DNA from: Prinia subflava
Lineage: Eukaryota; Chordata; Aves; Passeriformes; Cisticolidae
DNA length: 64,000 bases
Direction: 5' to 3'
Assembly: GCF_021018805.1 (NCBI RefSeq)
Contig: NC_086247.1
Span: 2,557,501 to 2,621,500, forward strand
Below, piece after piece: positions 35,331 to 46,663 of the stretch (the stretch's first letter is position 1; each line of letters starts with the position of its first letter). A program made the position numbers and the translations under genes. The notes beneath the pieces were generated by a model that saw nothing but the letters and a program-made list of their open reading frames with translations, was not told the DNA's origin and searched no databases.

Positions 35331-36305
35331 TCTCTGGATTCTCTTTTGATGCTTTGTTAGTGTTTCATCAAACTTGGTAGCAGAGTTGGACAGGGGCAGA
35401 CTATTCCAATGCCTAATCTATCCTTGTTGGACTGTTTTGGACACTTGGAATTGGCTTGCATGTAATTATAGCCTGATACCATGTGGTTAATGAGTTTTTT
35501 TAACTCTGGCACACATGGATTTTCTGTGGTCACTCAAGATGTTGCTCTGCCTCACAGGTTTCATGTCATCAGTGTGACGTGGTCTTGAGGATGAAAACAT
35601 TTCCTAAGGTTTAATAACCTTAATGTAGTTAATAAACCACAGTCTCCATAAATCCATACTGATTTGAATATTTAATGCCTGTCTCTCATGGCTGAGGCTT
35701 CCAGCAGTTGAAGAACCAATGCATTGAGCTGTCCCTTCCTTGCTTGCGAGAAAGGAAGTGTTAAACTGCCCATTGCAGCCCAAAATTAAATAATTTTTCT
35801 TTAATATTTGAGTCCAACATGAGCTGTTTCTTCTTCTTTTTTCTTCTTTCCTTTTTTTATTTCCCCTCTTCTTCTCCTGGATTTGTTGTTAGGCTGGCAG
35901 GCCATTAATGAGCACAGTGTTGCCTGCTTTACCCTTTCCCTTTGATTCCACGTTAGCTTTTCTTTTGGAATCCCCTTGATTCTTTCCAAATGGTGTCACA
36001 AATCAGCACTAATGAGCCAAATCGCTGCTTGTCCTGCTCTTTCACAGCTTTTTTGGTGCTTGTGTTACCCAGGCTTGCTGGATTTAATCACATCTGAGCT
36101 GTTATTTTTGGACTCTCCTGAGCAACCAATGGGGTGGACAATAATTTCCACTGACTTCTAGTGAAATTTTCTGTTTGAATGTTTTTCAAATATTTTCCAA
36201 AGGTGGAAATAATTTACAAACATTCCTGATTTATCTGAATTGTTCCTGAGTTCAGTCTCCTGTCCTGTACCAGCTCCTCTGTGAAAATTAATTTTTTGCC
36301 TTCGG
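35331..36305. other. Unique non-coding sequence
   Basis: A short near-palindrome AAGGTTTAATAACCTT lies near 35607. No exon recognised. Confidence 0.45.
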
Positions 36306-36339
36306 GTTTTTTTTGTTTTGTTTTGGTTATTTTTTTTTT

Positions 36340-36377
<38 letters not shown>

Positions 36378-36417
36378 TTTTATTTTGTTTTTTTTTTGTT
36401 TTTTTTTTTTTGTTTTG

Positions 36418-36448
<31 letters not shown>

Positions 36449-36598
36449 GTTTGTTTGGTTGTTTTTTTGTTTGTTTTGTTTGTTTTGTTTGTTTGTTTCT
36501 GTTTCTGGTTTTGGTTTTTTGGGGTTGTTTGTTTGTGTTTGTTTTGTTTTTGTTTGTTTGGATTTTTTGTTTATTTGGGTTTTTTTTTTTTCCCTTTT
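36306..36598. repeat. T-rich array grading into TTTTG/TTTG repeats
   Basis: About 290 bp of T runs interrupted by G, including several consecutive TTTTG units at about 36411-36445 and TTTG units after it. The 150-180 codon Phe-rich frames here are artefacts. Confidence 0.95.
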
Positions 36599-36946
36599 GT
36601 ACTGTAGATTTCTTACATCATTTTTGTATTGGAATTGTGGGGATTTTTTGTGGCATTTCCCACTGGCTGGTTGGTTCTTCTTTTTTTTCTTCCCCAAGTA
36701 TATATGCAAACATAAGGTTTTGGAGTGTTTTATCCAGTTCTTTACTTCGTGTAGGAAGGGCTGCCATCTTCCCCAGCTGAGAATTGTGGATATCCAGGAA
36801 GGGATATGTTTGAAATTCCTACATGTTGATATTTTTATCATCTCTTACAGCCTTCTATTTTTATAATGAAATGCTTATTTAAAATAGGCCTTTTAAAACT
36901 AGCAAGGTTCTAGACTTAATTTTTTGTTAATAATTTATAAGGAGTT
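36599..36946. other. Unique spacer between two T/G-rich arrays
   Basis: About 350 bp of ordinary unique sequence; nothing recognised. Confidence 0.5.
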
Positions 36947-37012
36947 GTTTTGTTTTGTTTTGTTTTGTTTTGTTTTGTTTTGTTTTGTTTTGTTTTGTTT
37001 TGTTTTGTTTTG

Positions 37013-37040
<28 letters not shown>
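36947..37040. repeat. (GTTTT)n pure pentamer array, ~19 copies
   Basis: Uninterrupted GTTTT units over about 94 bp, followed by TTTGGGG. Purity suggests recent expansion. Confidence 0.97.
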
Positions 37041-37043
<3 letters not shown>

Positions 37044-37450
37044 GGGGTTTTTTTAAGTGAACAAGTTGTGATTACCCAAACAGCCACTAATTTTCAGTTC
37101 TTTCATCAATTCCTCTATATCAAGATGAGGTCTATCACAAAATTCCCTGGAGTGAAGAACGGTCTTGCTGAGGTAGGAGACTTGTCAGCTGTAGTGTTTA
37201 ATAATTCCAGGGGTGTTTCAGCCCTGACAGCAGGAGGCTACAACAGATGCCTGCTGGATTGAAGTCCCTCAAGGAATCATTTTTCTTCACACTTCATAAG
37301 CAAGTGCTGGTCCTTGGTGTGTTTGTCAGTGGTGTGGAAGTGCTGTCACGTCTGGGTTTGGATTCTCTTGCTGTGTTGGTCATTCCTGAAGAGGTTAAAA
37401 CGTGGAAAAGTCACATCCCAGGTATGCAAAGGTCTCTGTGGGTTTTCAGG
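37041..37450. other. Unique non-coding sequence
   Basis: Nothing recognised. Confidence 0.5.
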
Positions 37451-37532
37451 CATAGAATCATTGAATGGTTTGGGTTGGAAAGGACCTCAAGGACCATCTT
37501 ATCCAACCCCCACCATGGGCAGGAACACCTTT
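37451..37532 (-). repeat. CR1 LINE 3' tip
   Basis: Reverse CR1: CATAGAATCATTGAATGG, TTTGGGTTGGAAAGGACCTC, CCCACCATGGGCAGGAACAC. Confidence 0.92.
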
Positions 37533-38236
37533 TTTGACAGTATCCATCCATGTGTGGCTATCAAAACTTTTCTACAGGGAAGACTTGGAATATTTTGACC
37601 ACCAAATGCTCTTTGAGGAGCTGGTGGTGAAATAACTCAGTCCTGTCTGAAATGTTGGCACTGATTTACTGAACTGACCCTTTTCTGGTGGTTGTACTGA
37701 ATTGTAACGAAGTTTACATCCCTGTCTTCTCCACTGCCTGAAAAGGTCTGGGTTGATTTAGTCATGAAATGCATCCAAGAATTATTCAAATGCTGTTAAA
37801 TTTTACTTCATTAAGTAAAAAGTTTGACAGGTTTCTGCAAAGGTTGTTGAATGTGGTTTCTGGGCTCTCCCGTGGGTAGAACAGCATGAGAGGCTGGGCT
37901 GGACTTTGATATCCAAGAGTTCTGACAGATTTAGGAAAGGAAGACACTCTCTTGAGACCACAGCTTGAAATTACTGATTGGTGTTCACCCTCCCCAGAGG
38001 ATTTTGGGTTCAGGTTTACAGTCCTTATCTTTATTTGGGATTCTGGTGCCTCTGTCTGGTTAATTACAAACTTGTTTCAGAGAGGATCAAGTAATGTGGA
38101 ATTACATGTTGAGACTCACATGACAAATCCAAGTATTTAAAAGAGATTCTAGAAGGTGCCTCATCTTTGAGTTATTTTAAAGGCTAATTAACATGCAGAA
38201 TTGAAATGACTGTAAGTGTGTATGTTTTAATTTTCA
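37533..38236. other. Unique non-coding sequence
   Basis: Nothing recognised. Confidence 0.5.
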
Positions 38237-38382
38237 GGGAATCACAAAATGGTTTGTGATGGAAGGGAACTTGAAGATTATCTAATCCCACCCCCACCTT
38301 TCCATGGGGGCGCCTTCCACCACACCAAGCTGCTCCAAGCCTCATCCAGCCTGGCCTTGGACACTTCCAGGGATGGGGCATG
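38237..38382 (-). repeat. CR1 LINE 3' fragment
   Basis: Reverse CR1: GAATCACAAAATGGTTTGTG, CCATGGGGGCGCCTTCCACC, CATCCAGCCTGGCCTTGGAC, ACTTCCAGGGATGGGGCATG. Inverted relative to the next copy at 38650. Confidence 0.94.
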
Positions 38383-38649
38383 AATTTAAAATACAGAGAC
38401 TGACATACACACAAAACTGAAATCTATTTTGCTGATGGAGAAACTTGTGTGTGCAGAGCTCCTGGAGAAGAGCTTGAGAATGAAATGTCTGAAAACTCAT
38501 CAGGTTTTCTCCTTGCAGGGAATGCAGCTTTCAAACTGTTCAGGTCTGAGGTCCTGGGAGTTTTTAAAGTTTAATTTATCTGTGTTGGCTTCCTTGGTAG
38601 GGATATTCTTTCAGCTTCATTCTTGTGAGACCTCCTGGAGTAATTTATC
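38383..38649. other. Unique spacer
   Basis: Separates two CR1 copies in inverted orientation. Nothing recognised. Confidence 0.5.
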
Positions 38650-39124
38650 CAGGTCTGAGGTCCCCAATGTAAGAAAGACATGGACTTGTTGCTGCAAGTT
38701 CAGAGGAGAAGATGAAGATGCTCCAAGGGCTGGAGCCCCTCTGCTCTGGAGCCAGGCTGGGAGAGCTGGGAATGTCCAGCCTGGAGAAGGGAAGGCTCCA
38801 GGGAGACCTCAGAGCCCCTTCCAGAGCCTGAAGGGGCTTCAGGAGAGCTGGAGAGGGACTGGAGACAAGGGATGGAGGGACAGGACAAAAGGGATGTGGT
38901 ACCATTTCAAACTGAAATCATTTGGGGAGATTGGATATTAGGAAGAAACTTCTCCCTGTGAGGGTGGTGAGGAAGCCTGGCACAGGTTTCCCAGAGCAGC
39001 TGTGGCTGCCCCTGGATCCCTGGAAGTGTCCAAGGCCAGGCTGGACAGGGCTTGGAGCAACCTGGGACAGTGGAAGATGTCCCTGCCCATGGCAGAGAGG
39101 GCAGGGTTAAATTCCCAACCCAAA
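38650..39124 (+). repeat. CR1 LINE 3' fragment (about 475 bp)
   Basis: Sense CR1 from AAGAAAGACATGGACTTGTT through CTGGAGCCAGGCTGGGAGAG, AGCCCCTTCCAGAGCCTGAA, GGGAGATTGGATATTAGGAA and CAAGGCCAGGCTGGACAGGG to AACCCAAAC. The final CR1 octamer repeats are missing. Confidence 0.96.
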
Positions 39125-39904
39125 CTATGATATGTTTTTGGGGTTTTGTTGTTGTTTGTTTGGGTTTTTTCCTCTTTTTGTTTTGGGGTTTGTGGGTTTT
39201 GTAGTTTTTAATAACTTCTGAGCCTTTAACTTGCAGAACCATCAGTTGAGCTTGAAGAGTCTTCTATGTATCCATCAGGAACTGTTAGCTCTTGGACCTG
39301 GGTTTGGTAATTAAATAAGCACTGAAGGAAGGCTGTTCACACTCTTGCAAGTCACTGTCTGTAGCACACAAAATATCTTGTATTCTTGTTTTTGTATTCT
39401 CGTTTTGACCAGCATGGAAAGAAACACCTTGAGGGTTTATCTGTGCTCTCTTTATTCCTCTATATTTATAAATATATATAAACGACTGGGAAGACAGAAA
39501 GAAAGAGGAGTTTTGCCAGGGAGTGAACTAAATCACAGAGTAACAATACCAAGGAGGAACACGAGCAGAAGCAGCAAGGGTCAGCCTGCCTTAATGAAAT
39601 TACACCGTTTGAGGTTGTTATTTTAAGAGCTTTTCCATCTTGCTGTACCTGAGCACCAGTGTCATGCTGTTAAATCCGGGAGGCTGAATTGCTTCAGTGT
39701 GCTCTGGGACAGTGTCCTGATACAGGGGGGAGGCTGTAATGGTTCAGGTTAACTCATACCAGCAGCTGCTGTTATGTTTGACAGCTGAAGTGCTGTTCCC
39801 TGTGCTCTTCCTCACCTTGCAGAGGGGAATATCAGGAGCAGCAGTTTTGTGGTGGGGATGTGCTGATTATTGCTGTGCTTTAAACAGTGGCTGTTGTGTA
39901 TCAG
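39125..39904. other. Unique non-coding sequence
   Basis: T/G-rich patch at 39134-39215. Nothing else. Confidence 0.5.
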
Positions 39905-40546
39905 GGCATGAACCAGAGTGTGCCCAGGTGGGCAAGAAGGCCAAGAACATCCTGGACTGTATGAAAAAAACCAGTGTGGCCAGCAGGACCAGGGCAGTGA
40001 TTGTCCATCTGTGCTGGCCACTGGTGAGGCCACACTTTGAGTGCTGTGCCCAGTTCTGGGGCCCTCATTTCAGGAAAGACATTGAGGAGCTGGAGCATGT
40101 CCAGAGAAGGGAATGGTGCTGGAAAAGGGTCTAAAGAATAAGTCCTATCAGGAACAGCTGAGGGAACTGGAGGGGCTCAGCCTGGAGAAAAAGAGGCTCA
40201 GGAGGGACCTTCTTGCTCTCTACAGCTCCCTGAGAGGAAAGGGCATCCAGGTGGGTGTTGGTCTCTTCTCCCAGGGAACAAGGAACAGGATGGGAGGAAA
40301 TGGCCTTTAGCTGCATCAGAGCAGGTGCAGGTTGGACAGCAGGAGGAACTTCTTCATGGAAAATGTTGTCAACTATTGGAAGGGGCTGCCCAGGAAAGTG
40401 GTGGAGTCCCCATCCCTGGAGGTGTCCAGGAAACAACTGGACATGGGACTCGGTGCTCTGGTCTGGTTGGCAAAGTGGAGATCAGTCAAAGACTGGACTT
40501 GATCATCTTTAGGTCGTTTCCAACCTAAATGATTCGGAGAGTCTGT
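39905..40546 (+). mobile_element. CR1 LINE fragment with the end of ORF2 (about 640 bp)
   Basis: The longest clear CR1 copy here. Its 5' part encodes the C-terminal remnant of the CR1 reverse transcriptase: [18 protein letters not shown] followed by [11 protein letters not shown], in frame to a stop at 40132-40134. Then come the 3'UTR blocks (GGAACTGGAGGGGCTCAGCC, GGAAGGGGCTGCCCAGGAAA) and the tail TTTCCAACCTAAATGATTC. ORF2 protein encoded replication by target-primed reverse transcription; this copy is dead through 5' truncation. The reading frame past the remnant is broken by stops. Confidence 0.95.
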
Positions 40547-41423
40547 GAATTATGTTGTTTATAAAGTACTTAGTTAAACTTGCTGCTATTTTTTTCCTCT
40601 TTCCCCCTCGCTCCCCCTCCCCTTGCCGTTTTTTTTTTTATTTTTCTCTGAGTAAGTGATGGTTTTGAACAAGTGCACTTGAATTTGGTTGCCATGGCGT
40701 GTGCCTGAAGTCTGGTACCGCTCCTAGAAAGCGCAGGCTTGACTTTGAGCATGGATGTCACAGCTGAGCTCCTGGGAAGCTGATCACAGCCCGCGTCTGC
40801 CTGGAGCATTTCTGGGAGCAGGATGCTCTCCTGAGGATACTGTGCACTCCAGAATGGGATAAAGGATATCTCTGTACCTTTCTGAGGAAAGTCAACACTT
40901 GGAGACATCCCTGTCTCTATGTAATGCCTTCCTCAAGATAAATGCCATGGAAAGCCGGCAGCGCTGGACAAATTTGCTCTGCCATATGCTTGTGGAGGAG
41001 TGTTTTTCTGAAGCTTTTATGTATGACTGGTAATCATAGATTGGTTTAGAGAGACATTTCTGAAAGTGTGAAGGGAGAGGAAGGGCAGCATGGTAATTTG
41101 AATTAATTGTAGTGTTTATCAAGTCAACATCCAGTGGAGACCAAATCATTATGTAGTCTCTTATTCTGCTTGTAAAAAGCGTAATAACTGACTAATGAAT
41201 CCAAGGTCAGATTGAATAAAAGGGATACACCTCCAACATCTAAAACATTTTAAGTTCTTATCTCATAATACGTGAAATGGCTTTGGAAGCAGACCACGGT
41301 GGGGCGGGTTTTGCTTGTTTGCTTGTTTTTCCCTTTTAATCTGCAAATAGATATGTGGAGATCGTTCTTTGTGCTGCACTGAGCTGAGAACAGCCAACAA
41401 AGATAGAAATTCTGGTCTAGCAC
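40547..41423. other. Unique non-coding sequence
   Basis: T/C-rich patch at 40588-40646. Nothing else recognised. Confidence 0.5.
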
Positions 41424-41649
41424 ACGCACCAGGAAAAATTTCTGCACTGGAAGAGCTGACAAGCATTGGAATAGGCTGCCCAGGGCAGCGGTGGTGTCAC
41501 CATCCCTTAAGGGATTTAAAAGATGTGTAGATGTGGCACTTGGGGACATGGGTTAGTGGTGGCCTTGGCAGTGCTGGGGGCAGGGTATGACTGGATGATC
41601 TTAGAGGGCTCCTCTAAAATCTAAGAAAATTCCATGAATCTGTGATTCT
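41424..41649 (+). repeat. CR1 LINE 3' fragment
   Basis: Sense CR1: GCATTGGAATAGGCTGCCCA, GATGTGGCACTTGGGGACAT, GGTTAGTGGTGGCCTTGGCA, ATGAATCTGTGATTCT. The 'ggccttggcag' subfamily. Confidence 0.95.
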
Positions 41650-43396
41650 TCTTCTCCCCACCCTCCAGTAAAGGAGCTGGAGGTCTTAAACCATGAATTT
41701 TTACCACAACAAAGATACAGAGCCTTGAGTTAGAAATGTGAGAGCCATGAGCTGGACCTTCATCCCCTGGTTTCAGCCCCCTGTTACTTTTAACATCAAA
41801 TCCAGAGGTACCAAACCGTGCCTGGATGCACACCCTGAAACAAAAGGGTTGAGTTGCTGGTGTTCAGTCACATCCTTCTCCAAAACTCCTGCCAGGACTG
41901 ATGGGATAATTGGCATTTTAAAGGATTGCTCTGTTTCCCTCTGCTCCATCACCTACGGGACCACAACAAACAGAAAGTCAATCAGCATGTCATGTACATA
42001 TAAACTGCCCCCTCCTCCTTGGGGAACTGAGCTCTGTCAGTCTGGCTGTCGGAAAATGGAATGTACAGATTTAGGAGCAGAAAATTGAGAACTTTTTTGG
42101 CTGTTCTGAAATGAAAAAGTGGATATTTTACCCTTATGACACATGATGGAATATCTTTTGGTATCTAGAGACAGCACTGTCAGGGGACTAGGCTGTTAAT
42201 TTATTATGTGAATGATGGTGGTATCAGGCTGTGCTTATCTGAGCTAAGCCGATTTTAATGATCAAAACCTTCAACCTGGAATTTAGGGGAAAAATTTGGA
42301 CTAAATTAAGCAAAGGGACAATCTCTCTTTTGTATAGGATTTGTAGAATCAACATTGATTAATTGGAGTTGCAGTAATTACCAACTGATTAAAGTCAGTT
42401 GGGTTTTAGTGGTTTATTTTGGCTTGCTTGGGTTTTTTTTGGTTGTATTGGGTTTTTTTTTTCTGTTTTTCTTATTTTTTTTCCTCATAAATAACTTTAT
42501 TATATCTTCTATGAGAGTTTAAGACCAAAAAAATAAAAATAAGACAGGTGGAGAGCCTTTGGTTTCCACCCCATCAAAAAGAAACGTAAGTTTTGGTGAC
42601 AGAAGATCTGTAAATATTTTATAGAATTCAGACGGGAATCCATCTGGACCAGCTTTCTTTTTTTAGCAATTCTTTCTCTTATAATTTATCTCAATTTTAT
42701 CTGCAGAGAGCAGCTACCTCAACTTTTTGAACTGAGTGTTTGAAATCGGATTTTAAAACGTTTCCCTGCAAAATAATGGCCTGGTAGAGGCAGGTGTTTC
42801 CTTTGAGCAATTTAAAGTGGGGCTACTCCTCCCTGCTGGGGCTGGACACATTCTGGACACAACGAAACAATTTATTTTGAAAGATCTGCAATATGTACAG
42901 TGCCTAGGAAAATTTAGTTGATGCAGTAGTTTATGATACCTACTTGAAATAACAGTAATACCTTCTGATTTTATGGCCATGTAATCATTAGGGGTCAGAT
43001 TCTCATCTCTTTCATGGAAAATGTTTAATCCTTGGTTGAAAGCAGCACAAAGCAGGAGGCTCTGCTCAATTTGAATAAATATTTCTGGTCTTGTTGTGGA
43101 ACCCATTAGACACAACTCCCTTCACCCTCCCAGTGCTCCCATGATCTTAATTGCCTGAATTGTTTGTGGTTCTATTTGACCTTAAACTATTTCCTTTATG
43201 CTCCAGTTGCAGTGTTCTTATTTTTCTCTTAATAGTGAAATGGGGGGTTGATTTGAAAGGTGCAACAGATAAGCTTTTCTATCTTCTTTAAATTTAAAGA
43301 TAGTTTTCATTTTTGTATAGCTGATACGTCTTGTGAGCATTACTTTTTTCGAGTTAAATGTCACTTAATCAGGTTATTTACCAAGGGGAATGTAAA
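41650..43396. other. Unique non-coding sequence
   Basis: T-rich patch at 42411-42485. No repeat copy or exon recognised. Confidence 0.5.
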
Positions 43397-43675
43397 TTGT
43401 AGAATAGTTTCGGTTGAGTTAAAAACTCATCCAGTTCCAACTCCCTTGCCACAGAAAGGGACACCTTCCACTATCCCAGGTTGTTCAGAGCTCCATCCAA
43501 CCTGACCTTGGACACTTCCAGGGATGGGGCATCCCCAGCTTTTCTGACCAACCTATGCCAGGGCCTCACCACCCTCACAGGGAAGAATTTCTTCCTAATA
43601 TCCAATCTAAACCTGCCTTCTTTCTGTTTGAAGACGTTCCCCCTCTGTCCTATCAGCACATGCCCTTGTAGAAAT
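43397..43675 (-). repeat. CR1 LINE 3' fragment
   Basis: Reverse CR1: GTAGAATAGTTTCGGTTGAG, AGGGACACCTTCCACTATCC, CTGACCTTGGACACTTCCAG, AATTTCTTCCTAATATCCAA, CCCCTCTGTCCTATC. Confidence 0.95.
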
Positions 43676-43781
43676 GTTGCAGAGGAGGCATGAGTGGTTT
43701 TGGAAATAGAGAGGTGTCCTTTTCTTTCCGTGATGTGTCTTCAGAAGAGCTTTATGTGCTCAGGGACTCAGCAGCCACCAC

Positions 43782-44245
43782 TGATGCCTTGGGAAGCCTG
43801 ACCTGAAACAGAGACTGGACAGAGCTGGAGAATAAAGCAGATATTTATTGAAAGGCCTTTGAGGTACACCTTGGGCAGGACAAGAGCATGGCCAGAGCTA
43901 CACCCAAGGTGGACTAAAAATTGTCACAAAATGGATGACTGGTCATGAGGTCTCACACTTTTATAAGTTTTGGTCCATTTGCATATTGGGGTTTAATTGT
44001 CCAATTACAGCTTCAGATTGTGAAATCCCATCCTTCTTGTTTTCTCTCTTCAGCCACCATTGTTTGTGCTTTTGGGCCTGAAAGTTGTACTTGTTGTCCT
44101 TGGTCTCCAGCAGGAAAAGGATTTGTTTTGTCTCCCTGCTCTGTGAAGAGAGCTGAGTGACACTGAATGTGAGGCCCAGAACTGCACCCCTGGGCAGCAC
44201 AGAATCTGAAAATATGAAAGCTGAAATTTAAGGCATCACCCATCA
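43782..44245 (-). mobile_element. Solo LTR of an endogenous retrovirus (copy 2)
   Basis: Second copy of the LTR at 5589-6060, same orientation, with only scattered differences and small indels. It keeps the minus-strand octamer, the TATAAAAG box (43958-43965) and AATAAA in a TATTTATT context. No internal gag/pol/env sequence and no obvious target duplication. Together the two copies define the family's ends (TGATG...CATCA) reasonably well. Confidence 0.72.
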
Positions 44246-46404
44246 CCTCCCCTCGTCTCTTCTAGACTCCTTAGATCCTCCAGTGACATAGAGGGGAAGA
44301 AACAACCTCTGGACAGGATAAAAAAATCCTTCAGCTTTTGTCCAATTAATTTTTGCACAGGGCTTCTTTCATTGCCTTTGTCACTTTATTTCTTGGAGAG
44401 TTGTGGTGGTGACAAATCTCCTCAGTTCATCCTTTATTTTTGGGACATTTCTCTTCCTGCATAAGCTGTTCCATGTTTTTCACCTCATCTTTGAATCCTC
44501 AGTTTCATTTTCCCCATCAAAACCCTTTTTGCTGTCACTGGCACCTTGCAGTTGTAATTTCCATGGATTATTTTGTGTCTGTGCAGGTTTGGATGGCTTC
44601 CCAAAGCTCTGAATGTAGCACAAGAAAATGGTGCAATAGAACATTTGAAATACAAGTTCTTTTGGTCCATGTCCCAACTCCATTACAGAGGTCTCCTTCC
44701 TTTTATGTTTTATTTATTTTCAGAACGGTGCTTTTTCAGGTTGAAAAAGGTTTCTGAGTCAAAAAAATATCAGTTAAAAACCTGGCTGATGGCTACAATG
44801 GACAGGAGGAAACAATTCTCAAATGTGGATCCTGTTGTTTACATAGTCAAGAGACTGAAAACACCCACCAAACAATAAAATAATGGGACCAGTGAGATTA
44901 GACAAGCTTGGGTAGAGGATATGAAAAATCATATGAGGGGGTCTGTATTTCTACTCAATTTTGCATCTCTGTGTGATGAGGTTGGAATAGGAATTCCTGG
45001 GTGGGGGAAGCCCTGTGGGCATTGGTGTCACCAGCTGAGAGCAGGTACAGCAGAACAGAGTCTGTCTCTCACCTCACCTTATTGGGACCTAAATATTTTT
45101 ATAGCCAACTAAATTCTAATTCATCCCTAACAGAGATTATTATATATATTTATTATAACAGGAATTATATGACATATCTGCAGTACTTCTGTGCTTCTGA
45201 ATGAAGCACAACACAGATGAATCTTTTGTACCCTCTTCATCAGGTGTGAACTTGGCACCTGTTAGTTCCTTGTGCCCATTCCTGACTCTGGTCTCTAAAA
45301 TGTGTTTACCTTCCTAAATTCACAGATGGATTTAGATTTGATCTGCCTGGACACAGAAGGATGCTCAGCCACAAGCCCTTGGTGTCTGACAGGTCTCTGT
45401 CAATGCTGTTCCTTTCTCCTTTCTCCTTTCTTTCCTCTCTTGGGTGATGGAAATTTGGTTATCTTCAAACCTGGCCTTAGGACTGGGTCTAACTTTATTT
45501 AATAGTCCAGGTTACTGGGACTGAGTGGAGCCATCCTCACAGTGGCCATGGAGAGAGAGACAAGACAGAGCAGCTGATCAGAAGAAGTGAAATTCAATTA
45601 GCCTGGCAGCTCTTGAACTTCTGGTTTTGTGCTTTCTTGAAGGATTTCTTTCTAGAATTGTCACAGGAAAAGGTGAACTGGGTCAGGACAGAGATATGTC
45701 CATGCAAAATGAACCAAATCCAGGCTGGTTTTGTGAAGAGCATGAGAAAAAGACCAAGAGGGCAAGACTTCTCCCAGTGTTTCCCCATGTCCTTCAGTCA
45801 GAGGGGGTACATTTAATACCACACAATGTATTTTTGTTCTTCTTTCTTTACTTCCTTTTTTTTCATAGTCCTGGTACATTTTTAAGGCTGTGTAAGGTTT
45901 CAGGATGCACAACAGCCTGTGGCATGAAGTTCTTGCTCAATTAGACTTTCCATGAGGGTTGTCTTCTTTCTTACTTTCATTCCTGTCTCCTCCTGGATTT
46001 GCTTCATTGCCCCACATTTCTTGCACTGGAAATAAAAGGGGGAGGTTTGCCTTTTCCAGGTGACTCAGGAATTCATGGAGTGTTATTTTATGGGAATTTC
46101 CTGCACTCCAGCATTCTTTTTCCAGTCTGATGAGACATTATATTTTTAGTTCTTCTACTGTATTGGGAAGAAAATGGTAAAATTGGATAAAACATTGAAA
46201 AGACTGCTGAAAATGGTACATTTAAAGAGAAATTTCTGCAATTTCTTAAATCTGTTGTATATTTAAGGTTCCCAGGAGCTGCAAATGTCCTCCATTCTTT
46301 CTCTCTACTGAAAAGTAGGTACCTCCTGTGTATTTTGACTGGATCTCCACTCTTAACTGGCTGTACTGACTTAAGTCTCTCCCTGTAGCTCTAGGTGCAC
46401 CCTG
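44246..46404. other. Unique non-coding sequence
   Basis: About 2.2 kb without recognised repeats. Frames of 60-105 codons lack splice support or domains. Confidence 0.45.
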
Positions 46405-46663
46405 AGAAATGAGGGTCAGTCTCTTCTCCTGGCTAACAAGTGATAGGAAAAGAGGAAATAACCTTAAATTGTGCTAAGGGAGGTTTAGATTGGCTGTTAG
46501 GGAAAATTTCTTCACCAAAAGGCTTGTCAAGCACTGAAACAGGTTTCCCAGAGTAGTGGTGGAGTCACCATTCCTGGGGACATGATTGAGTGGTAGCCTT
46601 GGCAGTGTCTGGTTGGACTGAATGATCTTAAAGGTCTTTTCCAACCCCAAATATTTTAGGATT
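46405..46663 (+). repeat. CR1 LINE 3' fragment
   Basis: Sense CR1: GAGGGTCAGTCTCTTCTCCT, GGGAGGTTTAGATTGGCTGT, GGTGGAGTCACCATTCCTGG, GGTCTTTTCCAACCCCAAAT. An internal deletion removes the 'gatgtggcactt' segment. Confidence 0.94.

Noticed and set aside
36281..36866. Phe-rich open frames up to 182 codons
   Set aside because: Produced by T runs and TTTTG repeats; low-complexity artefact.
39739..40134. Host gene encoding a 131-residue protein
   Set aside because: The conserved part is the CR1 reverse transcriptase C-terminus; it is a transposon remnant.
5589..44245. A full provirus bounded by the two similar LTRs
   Set aside because: The copies are 38 kb apart, separated by many unrelated CR1 insertions and unique sequence, with no gag/pol/env; two independent solo LTRs are simpler.
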